Shown here: positions 1 to 8,829 of the stretch, piece by piece
Numbering within the stretch: the first letter of the stretch is position 1
How the letters are laid out: every line of letters starts with the position of its first letter
Origin: DASPLX01 sp035627375
GTDB lineage: Bacteria; Pseudomonadota; Gammaproteobacteria; Burkholderiales; Burkholderiaceae_D
Assembly (NCBI GenBank): GCA_035627375.1
Contig: DASPLX010000088.1
Location: forward strand, 1-34,303
Length of the DNA stretch: 34,303 nt
Direction: 5' to 3'
The notes under the pieces: generated by a model
The model's input: the letters and a program-made list of their open reading frames with translations, nothing else
What the model was told of the DNA's origin: nothing
The model's database searches: none
Made by a program: the position numbers and the translations under genes

Positions 1-188
1 AGGCCGAGTTCGCCCATTTCGCGGAAGATGGCCGGGTCGGTCTGTTCGTTGCGGAAGGCCATCTGGACGCGCGGGGCGAGCTTATCGCCGGCATAGGCGG
101 CGGCCGCGTCGCGCACCATCCGTTCGTCTTCGGTCAATTGCCCGTTCAGCAGCAGCGGGGCGTCCCAGTGGAATTGGGCTTTGGCCAT
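1..188 (-). CDS. gcdH: Glutaryl-CoA dehydrogenase, N-terminal part (runs off the window)
   Basis: Only the first 62 codons are inside the window; the gene continues beyond position 1. The protein begins MAKAQFHWDAPLLLNGQL and then has TEDERMVRDAA and IFREMGELG, the usual N-terminus of FAD-dependent glutaryl-CoA dehydrogenases, which oxidatively decarboxylate glutaryl-CoA to crotonyl-CoA. The ATG (complement of 186-188) is preceded by AAGGAG at good spacing. It follows the anthranilate-CoA operon on the same strand but is separated from it by 342 bp holding a long hairpin element, so it probably has its own promoter. Its presence suggests that ring breakdown of the aromatic acid passes through a glutaryl-CoA-like intermediate; that link is inference. 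Confidence 0.85.
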   Translation of the reverse strand, partial: MAKAQFHWDAPLLLNGQLTEDERMVRDAAAAYAGDKLAPRVQMAFRNEQTDPAIFREMGELG

Positions 189-221
189 GTCAATCTCCTT
201 GAATCATCATTTAAGCAATTC

Positions 222-288
222 GGCAAAGTGCTTTGCCAGGCGATGCGTGGATATCAGCAAACCTGGGGCGTTGGACTCCGCACTTTGC
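222..288. promoter_or_regulatory. Dyad sites upstream of gcdH
   Basis: A 16-bp palindrome, GGCAAAG-TG-CTTTGCC, lies at 222-237, 34 bp before the gcdH start. Nine bases of it (GCAAAGTGC, 223-231) recur inverted as GCACTTTGC at 280-288. The pattern suits a dimeric or tetrameric regulator binding two sites in the gcdH promoter region. The regulator is unknown; gcdH is often controlled by a neighbouring LysR-type protein, which would lie outside the window. Confidence 0.45.
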
Positions 289-321
289 ACGCGCGTGAGT
301 AGCCGTATTGGCGAACGGAAG

Positions 322-488
322 GGGGCTGCGGCCGCCCCGCTTGGGGACGCTGCCGAAGCACTGCCTGCCGTCCCGGAAAAAGAAGCGCAAATGTCTGAGC
401 CGCAGGCGAGTTTTTGCGCTTCCCGGGGCGGCAGGCAGTGCTTTGGGGACCCCGAAGGGGCAGCGTCTAGCGGGGCGGCCGCAGCCCC
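322..488 (+). repeat. Long hairpin repeat element, copy 1
   Basis: This 167-bp imperfect inverted repeat folds into one long nested hairpin. The outer arm 322-341 pairs perfectly with 469-488 (20 bp). Then 346-354 pairs with 459-467, 356-370 with 429-443 (15 bp), and 382-391 with 413-422 (10 bp), closing a loop of about 21 nt. A second, diverged copy lies at 16400-16582. It fills most of the 342-bp gap between the 3-hydroxyacyl-CoA dehydrogenase gene and gcdH. A weaker hairpin (511-528, arms AAGAA/TTCTT) follows it just beyond the upstream gene's stop codon. Short open frames on both strands come from the repeat structure and I do not regard them as genes. Confidence 0.85.
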
Positions 489-530
489 GGCACGACCGTC
501 CACGCCCATCAAGAACAGGAAGTTTCTTCA

Positions 531-2081
531 TCATGCCCGCGTATCAGCATAGTCGCCCGACCTGCGCGCATGGCGCAGCGACAAGCCCAACTGCGCGCGC
601 CGCTGCAGCCAAGGACTGGGCCGATAGCGCGGGTCACCGGTAACGCGCAACAGGTTCTCCAATATCGCCAGCACCCGGCGCGGTCCGAGATGATCGCCCC
701 AGGCCAGCGGCCCGCGCGGATAGCCGAGACCGAGTTCGACGGCGCAATCGAGATCGGCCGGCGTGCATATGCCTTGCTGCACGATGTCGCAACCGATGTT
801 GACGATCATCGCCAGCACGCGCTGGACGATGAAGCCGGCGCTGTCGTCGATCAGCGTGACAGGCTGCCCGGCGCGCGCGAACAAGGCCTGGGCTTTCGCC
901 GCGAGCGCGTCGTCGGTGGCGGGATTCATCATCAGCGTCAGGCGGCCGCCGCAACCGGTCAGCGTATCGATGGCGACGGTCCGATACGGATCCAACCCCT
1001 CGCGCAACACGCACGCGGTCGCATCCTCGCCGAGCGGCGTCACGATGCACAAGGCCTCGCTCGACGGTTGCATGCCGATCTCGACAGCGGCGCCGCAACG
1101 CGCCAGCAAGCCCTCCACCAAGGCCATGGATTCCCGATCGGCACGGCTGACCCACACCGGGCCGTCCCAGGCCGGCGCGACCGCCGTCTCCGCGGCCGCC
1201 GCCGCCTCGCCATCGTAGCGATAAAAGCCGCGCCCGCTCTTGCGCCCGAGCAGGCCGGCATCCAGGCGCTGCGCCGTGATCACGCTCGGCCGGTAGCGCG
1301 GCTCCTGGTAGTACTGGCGATAGATCGATTCCATCACCGGATGCGAAACGTCGAGCCCGGTCAAATCCAGCAACTGGAAAGGCCCGAGCCGGAAGCCGGC
1401 CGCCTCGCGCAACACCGCATCGACCTGCTCGAAGCTCGCGACGCTTTCCTGCACGACGCGCAAGGCTTCGGTGAGATAACCGCGTCCCGCATGGTTGACG
1501 ATGAAGCCGGGCGTGTCCTTGGCGAGCACCGGCGCGTGACCGAGGCGGCGCGCGAACGCGGCCAGGCGCTCGGCGGCCGCCGGCGCCGTCAAGACGCCGC
1601 TGACGACCTCGACGACTTTCATCAGCGGCACCGGATTGAAGAAATGGAAGCCGGCCACGCGTGCCGGACGCGCGGTCGCGGCGGCGATCGCCGTCACCGA
1701 CAAGGAAGAAGTATTGGTCGCCAGGATGCAATCCGGCGCCACGATATCCTCGAGCGCGCGCAGCAGTTCGCGCTTGGCCTCGAGCTTCTCGACGATCGCC
1801 TCGATCACGATGTCGCAATCCGCCAATTCGTCCAAGGTCCGGGCCGGCTGCAACGCCGCCGCCGCGCGCGCGGCGCCGGCATCGTCGACCCGGCCCTTCT
1901 CCTGCAATTTCCTCAATTGCGCGACGACCGCCTCGCGCGCCTCGTGAGCGGCGCCGTCCCGCAGATCGAACAGCTTCACCTGCACGCCGGCCTGCGCCGC
2001 GATCTGCGCGATGCCGCGCCCCATCGCTCCGGCGCCGACGATGCCGAGCATTTGCACCCCGGCTTGCGAATTCTCTTGCAT
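531..2081 (-). CDS. 3-hydroxyacyl-CoA dehydrogenase (PaaH-type, two C-terminal domains)
   Basis: NAD-dependent oxidation of a 3-hydroxyacyl-CoA to the 3-ketoacyl-CoA. At 516 aa it has the length of the PaaH/PaaC group. It opens with a Rossmann GAGAMG at residues 16-21 and has the catalytic-His signature HFFNPVPLMKVVEVV near residue 145, followed by two HAD C-terminal helical domains (the second has DSAGFIVQRVLAM). It is the last gene of the leftward operon, 7 bp after the RidA-like gene. The ATG at 2081 has AGGG upstream; Met11 is an alternative. In this cluster it would act on the ring-opened or alicyclic CoA ester made from 2-aminobenzoyl-CoA. Substrate is inferred from context only. Confidence 0.92.
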   Translation of the reverse strand: MQENSQAGVQMLGIVGAGAMGRGIAQIAAQAGVQVKLFDLRDGAAHEAREAVVAQLRKLQEKGRVDDAGAARAAAALQPARTLDELADCDIVIEAIVEKLEAKRELLRALEDIVAPDCILATNTSSLSVTAIAAATARPARVAGFHFFNPVPLMKVVEVVSGVLTAPAAAERLAAFARRLGHAPVLAKDTPGFIVNHAGRGYLTEALRVVQESVASFEQVDAVLREAAGFRLGPFQLLDLTGLDVSHPVMESIYRQYYQEPRYRPSVITAQRLDAGLLGRKSGRGFYRYDGEAAAAAETAVAPAWDGPVWVSRADRESMALVEGLLARCGAAVEIGMQPSSEALCIVTPLGEDATACVLREGLDPYRTVAIDTLTGCGGRLTLMMNPATDDALAAKAQALFARAGQPVTLIDDSAGFIVQRVLAMIVNIGCDIVQQGICTPADLDCAVELGLGYPRGPLAWGDHLGPRRVLAILENLLRVTGDPRYRPSPWLQRRAQLGLSLRHARRSGDYADTRA

Positions 2082-2088
2082 GGCGGCC

Positions 2089-2481
2089 CTACTCCGGCAC
2101 CACCGCCGTCACTTCGATCTCGACCCGCGCCTGATCCTCGATCAGCGCCGACACCTGCACCGCCGTCATCGCCGGAAAGTGGCGGCCGATGATGTCGCGA
2201 TAGGCTTCGCCGATCTCGCGGTAGGCGCCGACATATTCATGCTTGTCGACCACGTACCAGGTCATGCGCACGATATGCTCGGGCTTGGCGTCGGCCTCCT
2301 TCAGCACCTCGACGATGTTCCGCAGCGTCTGCCGCACCTGGCCGGCGAAATCGGAGGTCTGGAACCGGCATTGCGCATCCCAACCCACCATGCCGCTGAC
2401 GAATACCATGCGTCCCTTGGCGGCGATGCCGTTGGCATAGCCTCGCGGACGGGCCCATCCGGGCGGTTGCAGAATTTCCAT
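2089..2481 (-). CDS. RidA/YjgF-family protein lacking the canonical arginine
   Basis: 130 aa, the size of RidA (reactive imine/enamine deaminase) proteins, with family features KGRMVFVSGMVGWD and VEIEVTAVVPE. Classical RidA proteins have an arginine in the C-terminal YPAR(S/T) segment that contacts the imine. Here the aligned segment is FPAMTAVQV, with Met in that place, so it belongs to the Rid subgroups without this residue and may not be a standard imine hydrolase. It is embedded in the operon, 26 bp downstream of the thioesterase. The pathway carries an enamine (2-amino-5-oxocyclohexene-carbonyl-CoA), so hydrolysis or protection of an amino/imino intermediate is a reasonable guess. The ATG at 2481 follows an AGG-containing weak SD. 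Confidence 0.85.
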   Translation of the reverse strand: MEILQPPGWARPRGYANGIAAKGRMVFVSGMVGWDAQCRFQTSDFAGQVRQTLRNIVEVLKEADAKPEHIVRMTWYVVDKHEYVGAYREIGEAYRDIIGRHFPAMTAVQVSALIEDQARVEIEVTAVVPE

Positions 2482-2507
2482 CGTGCTGCCTTTCTCTTCG
2501 AATAACG

Positions 2508-2939
2508 TTATTGCTTGTTCGTCTCTGCCTGGAATGCCGCCGCGCGCTCGCGCATCGGCTGCGGTATCGGCATCGCGCGCCGTTCGCGCAGGTTCATCGC
2601 CACCAGCACGATCTTGGCCCGCACCCGCTCGCCGCCTTGCGGCCCGAGCAGCCGGATCGCGACCAGCAGCGAAGCGCCGCCGATCTTCTCGACCGCCAAT
2701 TCCGCGCGCAGCGTCTCGCCGAGTTCGCTCGGTGCCGTGAAATCGGTTTCGAGATGGACGGTCGGCAAACCCATGCCGTGCCGCAGATGCATCTCGCGGA
2801 AGCTCAAGCCGAGCTCGCGCGCGCACCAGTCCTCGACCACGCCGTTGAACATCTCGAAATAGCGCGGATAGAACACGATGCCGGCCGGATCGCAATCGCC
2901 GAAGCGCACCGGGATGTCGACGCTGAAGACATTCGCCAT
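2508..2939 (-). CDS. 4-hydroxybenzoyl-CoA thioesterase-like hotdog protein
   Basis: 143-aa single-hotdog acyl-CoA thioesterase. The family motif FGDCDPAGIVFYPRYF spans residues 13-28, with Asp17 at the position of the catalytic Asp17 of 4-hydroxybenzoyl-CoA thioesterase. The start ATG (2939) lies 2 bp after the stop of the acyl-CoA dehydrogenase gene, so translation is coupled. A likely role is releasing CoA from dead-end aromatic or alicyclic thioesters, preventing CoA depletion; such thioesterases accompany several aerobic aryl-CoA pathways. Specificity cannot be read from the sequence. Confidence 0.9.
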   Translation of the reverse strand: MANVFSVDIPVRFGDCDPAGIVFYPRYFEMFNGVVEDWCARELGLSFREMHLRHGMGLPTVHLETDFTAPSELGETLRAELAVEKIGGASLLVAIRLLGPQGGERVRAKIVLVAMNLRERRAMPIPQPMRERAAAFQAETNKQ

Positions 2940-2941
2940 CG

Positions 2942-4132
<1,191 letters not shown>

Positions 4133-4172
4133 GTCGTTTCCCTCGATTGCCTTTCGTTGCCAGCGGCCGCCG

Positions 4173-5027
4173 TCAGTCGCCTTCGAATTGCGGCTTCTGC
4201 TTGGCGACGAAGGCGTGATAGGCGCGATGGAAATCGTTGGTCGCCATGCAGATCGCCTGCGCCTGCGCCTCGGCCTCGATCGCTTCGTCGATGCCCATGT
4301 TCCATTCCTGCTGCAGCATCTTCTTCGTCATGCCGTGCGCGAACGTGGGGCCGTGCGCGAGCTCGGCGGCGAAGGCTTGGGCGTCGGCGAGCAGGGCTTC
4401 CGGCGCCGCCAGGCGATTGAAGAAACCCCAGCGTTCGCCCTCCTCGCCGCTCATCGAACGGCCGGTGTAGAGCAGTTCCGACGCCCGGCCCTGGCCGACG
4501 ATGCGCGGCAGCAGCGCGCAGGCGCCCATGTCGCAGCCGGCCAGGCCGACGCGCGTGAACAGGAAGGCGGTCTTGCTGCGCGCCGTGCCGAAGCGGATGT
4601 CGGAAGCCATGGCGAGGATCGCGCCGGCGCCGGCGCAGACGCCGTCGACGGCGGCGATCACGGGCTGCGGGCAGGCGCGCATCGCCTTGACCGCGTCGCC
4701 GGTCATGCGCGTGAACGCGAGCAGGCCGGGCATGTCGAGCTTGGTTAGCGGGCCGATGATGTCGTGCACGTCGCCGCCCGAGCAGAAATTCTCTCCCGCG
4801 CCCGCGATGACGACGGCTTTCACGTCGTCGGCGTAGGCCAGCTGGCGGAACAGGTCGCGCAGCTCGGCATAGGAATCGAAGGTCAGCGGATTCTTGCGTT
4901 CCGGACGGTCGAGGGTCAGCGTCGCGACGCCGTCGCGCGCCTCGAACTTGAAATGACGGGCCTGGTAGGCGGCCAGCTGGGTGCGGTTGCCGGGCAGGTT
5001 CTGCGCGGCGCCGGGAAGGTAACGCAT
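4173..5027 (-). CDS. Divergent crotonase (enoyl-CoA hydratase/isomerase family)
   Basis: 284-aa crotonase-fold protein with the oxyanion-hole segments GAGENFCSGGDVHDI and DGVCAGAGAILAMASD. Both glutamates of classical hydratases appear replaced: GGGCELAM aligns with GAGAILAM (Glu to Ile) and FGQPEI with FLFTRV (Glu to Arg). An aspartate occurs instead in GLAGCDMGACALLPRIVG, resembling the SFDGG motif of MenB/BadI proteins. It may therefore be a ring-cleaving hydrolase or another crotonase reaction rather than a hydratase. I chose the ATG at 5027 because AAGGAA precedes it and because it lies 2 bp after the MarR gene's stop; the reading frame itself extends further upstream. Confidence 0.88.
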   Translation of the reverse strand: MRYLPGAAQNLPGNRTQLAAYQARHFKFEARDGVATLTLDRPERKNPLTFDSYAELRDLFRQLAYADDVKAVVIAGAGENFCSGGDVHDIIGPLTKLDMPGLLAFTRMTGDAVKAMRACPQPVIAAVDGVCAGAGAILAMASDIRFGTARSKTAFLFTRVGLAGCDMGACALLPRIVGQGRASELLYTGRSMSGEEGERWGFFNRLAAPEALLADAQAFAAELAHGPTFAHGMTKKMLQQEWNMGIDEAIEAEAQAQAICMATNDFHRAYHAFVAKQKPQFEGD

Positions 5028-5029
5028 GC

Positions 5030-5629
5030 TTATTCCTTTTCGCCCGCGATCGGGCCGGTGGGGTCGGTAGGACCGTTCATGTGGTGCTTGACCTTGGACA
5101 GCAATTCGATCAGCTTGGCCTTCTCGGCGCCGGCCAGGCCGCCGAGCATGTCGTCGATCCAGGCTTCGTGGACCGAGGCCATGCGCGCGAAGGCGCGGCG
5201 GCCGGCAGCGGTCAGCTTGACGCTGTAGGCGCGCCGATCGGCCGGATCGGGCACGCGCACGACGAGCTTTTCCTGTTCGAGCTGGTCGGTGATGCCGGTG
5301 ACGTTGCCGCCGGTGACCATCATGCGCTTGGACAGCTCGCCCATGCGCAAGCCCTCGGGATGGCGCTCGAGCTGCGCCATCAGATCGAAGCGCGGCAGCG
5401 TGATGCCGAATTCGTTGCGCAGGCGCGAACGGATCTCGTTCTCGATCATCACCGTGCAGGACAGCATGCGCAGCCACAGTTTCAGCGATTGATGGTCGTC
5501 CTGGGTCAGGCGCGTCTCGAGATCGAACACCCGGGCCGGCTCCGGCGCGGCGGCGCCTTTCCTCGCGTCGGCGTGCGACGGCGCCGGGCGCGCTTGCGGC
5601 GAAGGTCGCGATTTGCGCGGCATCGTCAT
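5030..5629 (-). CDS. MarR-family transcriptional regulator of the anthranilate operon
   Basis: 199-aa winged-helix regulator. A basic/proline-rich N-terminal tail of about 35 residues precedes a MarR domain with MGELSKRMMVTGGNVTGITDQLE (recognition helix) and VPDPADRRAYSVKLTAAGRRAF (wing). It lies inside the operon, 2 bp after the SDR gene and 2 bp before the crotonase gene. MarR proteins in aerobic aryl-CoA pathways are usually repressors released by the aryl-CoA ester. The two dyads at 11791 and 11906 are the obvious candidate targets, implying autoregulation; this is inference. ATG at 5629 is chosen; ATG at 5623 is also possible. Confidence 0.9.
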   Translation of the reverse strand: MTMPRKSRPSPQARPAPSHADARKGAAAPEPARVFDLETRLTQDDHQSLKLWLRMLSCTVMIENEIRSRLRNEFGITLPRFDLMAQLERHPEGLRMGELSKRMMVTGGNVTGITDQLEQEKLVVRVPDPADRRAYSVKLTAAGRRAFARMASVHEAWIDDMLGGLAGAEKAKLIELLSKVKHHMNGPTDPTGPIAGEKE

Positions 5630-5631
5630 GC

Positions 5632-6417
5632 TCACATCACCTCGCCGCCGGCGACGGCGATCGCTTGCCCGTTCATCGCGCCCGACGCCGGCAGGCACAG
5701 CCAGGCCACCGCGTTCGCGACTTCCTCCGGCTGCACCAGGCGCTTCTGCGGATTCTTCGCCGCCAGCTCCGCGCGCGCTTCCTCGGCGCTGCGCTCGGTC
5801 TTGATGACGATGTTGGCGATCGCATCCCTGACGATATCGGTCTCGGTATAGCCGGGGCACACGGCGTTGACGGTCACGCCCTTGGCCGCCACTTCGAGCG
5901 CGGCCGAGCGCGTCAAGCCGATCACCCCGTGCTTGGCCGCGCAATAGGCGGAGACATAGCCGTAACCGGTCAGGCCGGCCGTGCTGGCGACGTTGACGAT
6001 GCGGCCCCAGCCGGCTTGCAGCATGCCGGGCAGCGCCTCCCGCATGCAATGGAAGGTGCCGCTCAGGTTGACCGCCAGCATCTGCTGCCACAAGGCGTCG
6101 TCGGTCTTGACGAGCGGCGCCGAACTCGCCTGCCCGGCATTGTTGACGAGAATGTCGATGCGGCCGAAATGCCGCACCGCGTCGGCGAACGCCTGTTGCA
6201 CCGATTGCCGGTCGGCGACGTCGCAGGCCACGCCCTGCGCTTCGCCGGCCGGCGCCAGCCGCCGCGCCGTCTCGCGCAAGGCCTCGGCGTTGCGGCCGAC
6301 CAGCGTCACCCGCGCGCCGTGCTGCAACAGGGCTTGCGCGATGGCCGCGCCGATGCCGCGTCCGCCGCCCGTGACCAGCGCATGTTTTCCGGCGAGCGGA
6401 GCCTGCGCGGTCATCAT
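5632..6417 (-). CDS. SDR-family dehydrogenase (3-hydroxyacyl-CoA/alicyclic alcohol type)
   Basis: 261-aa classical short-chain dehydrogenase/reductase: TGGGRGIG at residues 16-23, NNAG at 92-95, Ser145, and YCAAK with Tyr158/Lys162. The C-terminus (AVAWLCLPASGAMNGQAIAVAGGEVM) resembles 2-hydroxycyclohexanecarboxyl-CoA and 3-hydroxybutyrate dehydrogenases. The ATG (6417) overlaps the abmA stop by 4 bp (ATGA). It probably oxidises or reduces the ring oxygen function generated by AbmA, with NAD(P)(H); the substrate is inferred from the neighbours. Confidence 0.92.
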   Translation of the reverse strand: MMTAQAPLAGKHALVTGGGRGIGAAIAQALLQHGARVTLVGRNAEALRETARRLAPAGEAQGVACDVADRQSVQQAFADAVRHFGRIDILVNNAGQASSAPLVKTDDALWQQMLAVNLSGTFHCMREALPGMLQAGWGRIVNVASTAGLTGYGYVSAYCAAKHGVIGLTRSAALEVAAKGVTVNAVCPGYTETDIVRDAIANIVIKTERSAEEARAELAAKNPQKRLVQPEEVANAVAWLCLPASGAMNGQAIAVAGGEVM

Positions 6418-8810
6418 GCGCCCTCCAGCAGCTTGGCTGCGATCTGCTGCGGCGTCAGGCCGCTGTTGGCCGCCGCGATCTGGCGCTCGCGCTCGAGATT
6501 GCGCTCGAGCTGGCTCTTGCCGGATTCGTATTGCTTCGGCCAGGCGATGTCGTAAAAGCCGATCTTCGCCGCCTCGCCCAGCGTCCAGGCCGGATTCGCC
6601 AGGTGCGGCCGCGCCACCGCGCACAGGTCGGCGCGGCCGGAAGCGATGATGCTGTTGGCATGGTCGGCCTCGTAGATCGAGCCGACGGCGATGGTCGGGA
6701 TGCCGGCTTCGTTGCGGATGCGGTCGGCGAACGGCGTCTGGTACATGCGGCCGTACACCGGCTTCTGCTTCGGGCTCACCTGGCCCGACGAGCAATCGAT
6801 CATGTCGGCGCCGGCCGCCTTGAACAGGCGCGCGATCTCGACCGCGTCGTCCGGCGTGATGCCGCCTTCGACCCAGTCGTGCGCCGAGATGCGGACGCTG
6901 ATCGGCTTGTCCTGCGGCCAGGCGGCGCGCACTGCCTTGAATACGCGCAGCGGGTAGCGGCAGCGGTTGGCCAGCGAGCCGCCGTATTCGTCGGTCCGCT
7001 TGTTGGTCAGCGGCGAGATGAAGCTCGACAACAGGTAGCCGTGCGCGCAATGCAGCTCCAGCCAGTCGAAGCCGGCTTCGGCGGCTGCCCTCGTCGCCCG
7101 CACGAAGTCCGCCTCGATACGCTCCATGTCGGCGGCCGTCGCGGCGCGCGCACATTGCGAGACGCCCTCGAGATACTGCTGCTCCGAGGCGGCCACCAGC
7201 GGCCAGTTGCCCTCCTCCAGCGGCAGATCGATCCCCTCCCAGCCGCGCCGCGTCGAACCCTTCGGGCCGGCGTGGCCGATCTGCATCGCGATCCTGGCGT
7301 CGGTATTCGCGTGGATGAAATCGACGATGCGTTTCCAGGCGGCGGTATGCTCGGGCCGGTACAGCCCGGGGCAGCCGGGCGTGATGCGGGCGTCGGCCGA
7401 GACGCAAGTCATTTCCGCGAACACCATGCCGGCGCCGCCCATGGCGCGGCTCCCGAGGTGAACCAGGTGGTAGTCGCCGGGAATGCCGTCGACCGCCGAA
7501 TACTGCGCCATCGGCGAGACGACGATGCGGTTCTTGAGCACGGTGCCGCGCAGCTTGAACGGCGTGAACATGGGCGGGATGCTGCGCCGCGTCGCCGGCT
7601 TCGCCAGCCCGCACTGCTCGAACGCATGCCCGGCGATCCACTCCTCGTAGCGTTCGACATAGCCGGCGTCGCGCAGGCGCAGGTTCTCGTGCGAAATACG
7701 TTGGCTGCGGGTGAGCATCGAATAGGCGAACTGCTCCGCCTCCAGGTGGCTGTAGCGCTTGACGTTCTCGAACCACTCCATCGAATTGCGGGCGGCGCTC
7801 TGGATCTTCAGCACTTCCACCGAGCGCGCCTGCTGGTAAGCATCGAGCACCTGTTCCATGTCCGCGCCTTGTCGTTCGCGGAAGCAGCGCGCCAGCTCGA
7901 TCGCGTCTTCGAGCGCGAGCTTGGTGCCGGAGCCGATCGAGAAATGCGCGGTATGCGCGGCGTCGCCCATCAGCACCACCGGCACCCTTTTCGCGCCGAT
8001 CGCATTCCAATGCACCCAGGCGCCGCAGATCACGCGCGGGAACTTGATCCAGATCGCCGAACCGCGCAAGTGCTTGGCATTGGACAGCAGCGGGTGGCCG
8101 TCGAGATGCCTGGCGAACAGCTTCTCGCAATAGGCGATGCTCTCTTCCTGGCTCATCTTGTCGAACCCGGCCTTGAGCCAGGTCTCTTCCGGCGTCTCGA
8201 CGATGAAGGTCGAGGTATCGCCGTCGAACTGGTAGATGTGCGCCTGGAACCAGCCGTGCTCGGTCTCCTCGAACGCGAAGGTGAAGGCATCGAACATCTT
8301 CTTGGTGCCGAGCCAGACGAAGCGGCACTTGCGGGTGTCGATATCCGGCTTGAAGGTCGCCTCGTAGCGCGCGCGGATGCGGCTGTTCAAGCCGTCGCTG
8401 GCGATCACGAGATCGGCGCCGTATTCGGCGGCGATCGCCTGGTCGTCGGCGACGTCGGTCTCGAACACCAGCTTGACGCCGAGCTCTTCGCAGCGCTCCT
8501 GCAGGATGTTCAGCAGGCGCTTGCGGCCGATGCCGCAAAAGCCATGGCCGCCGGAAGTGACCGTCTTGCCCTTGAAATGGACGTCGATGTCGTCCCAGTG
8601 GTTGAACGATTGCAGGATCGTGCGCGCGGTCTTTTCATCGGCGTTGACGAGATTGCCGAGCGTCTGGTCGGAGAACACGACGCCCCAGCCGAAGGTGTCG
8701 TACGGCCGGTTGCGCTCGATGACGGTGATCTCGTGCGACGGATCCTGCTTCTTCATCAGCAGGCCGAAATACAGGCCGGCCGGTCCGCCGCCGATGCAAA
8801 CGATTTTCAT
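6414..8810 (-). CDS. abmA: 2-aminobenzoyl-CoA monooxygenase/reductase (FAD monooxygenase fused to OYE-like reductase)
   Basis: 798-aa fusion. Residues 1-390 are a group A flavin monooxygenase (CIGGGPAGLYFG at 5-16, second flavin motif MGDAAHTAHF at 281-290). Residues about 415-745 are an old-yellow-enzyme domain (VSPMAQYS, QIGHAG at 510-515, LELHCAHGYLLSSFISPLTNKR from 585, IAVGSIYEADHANSI). This architecture is the Azoarcus evansii type enzyme, which monooxygenates and then hydrogenates 2-aminobenzoyl-CoA with O2 and NADH, destroying aromaticity without ring-cleaving dioxygenases. Related single-domain proteins are salicylyl-CoA 5-hydroxylases. The adjacent CoA ligase and transporter support the assignment. 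It is the signature gene of the operon; both domains look complete. Confidence 0.95.
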   Translation of the reverse strand: MKIVCIGGGPAGLYFGLLMKKQDPSHEITVIERNRPYDTFGWGVVFSDQTLGNLVNADEKTARTILQSFNHWDDIDVHFKGKTVTSGGHGFCGIGRKRLLNILQERCEELGVKLVFETDVADDQAIAAEYGADLVIASDGLNSRIRARYEATFKPDIDTRKCRFVWLGTKKMFDAFTFAFEETEHGWFQAHIYQFDGDTSTFIVETPEETWLKAGFDKMSQEESIAYCEKLFARHLDGHPLLSNAKHLRGSAIWIKFPRVICGAWVHWNAIGAKRVPVVLMGDAAHTAHFSIGSGTKLALEDAIELARCFRERQGADMEQVLDAYQQARSVEVLKIQSAARNSMEWFENVKRYSHLEAEQFAYSMLTRSQRISHENLRLRDAGYVERYEEWIAGHAFEQCGLAKPATRRSIPPMFTPFKLRGTVLKNRIVVSPMAQYSAVDGIPGDYHLVHLGSRAMGGAGMVFAEMTCVSADARITPGCPGLYRPEHTAAWKRIVDFIHANTDARIAMQIGHAGPKGSTRRGWEGIDLPLEEGNWPLVAASEQQYLEGVSQCARAATAADMERIEADFVRATRAAAEAGFDWLELHCAHGYLLSSFISPLTNKRTDEYGGSLANRCRYPLRVFKAVRAAWPQDKPISVRISAHDWVEGGITPDDAVEIARLFKAAGADMIDCSSGQVSPKQKPVYGRMYQTPFADRIRNEAGIPTIAVGSIYEADHANSIIASGRADLCAVARPHLANPAWTLGEAAKIGFYDIAWPKQYESGKSQLERNLERERQIAAANSGLTPQQIAAKLLEGA

Positions 8811-8829
8811 GATGATTTCCCGGATGCGC

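Noticed and set aside
207..643. Open frames on both strands within hairpin copy 1, with similar peptides encoded at copy 2
   Set aside because: The similar peptides follow from the repeated DNA; frames are not conserved in start or stop, and stem-preserving changes explain the variation better.
5632..8538. A 968-codon open frame on the - strand across abmA and the SDR gene
   Set aside because: Only its last 261 codons are a real gene; the rest is the arginine-rich shadow of abmA in another frame.
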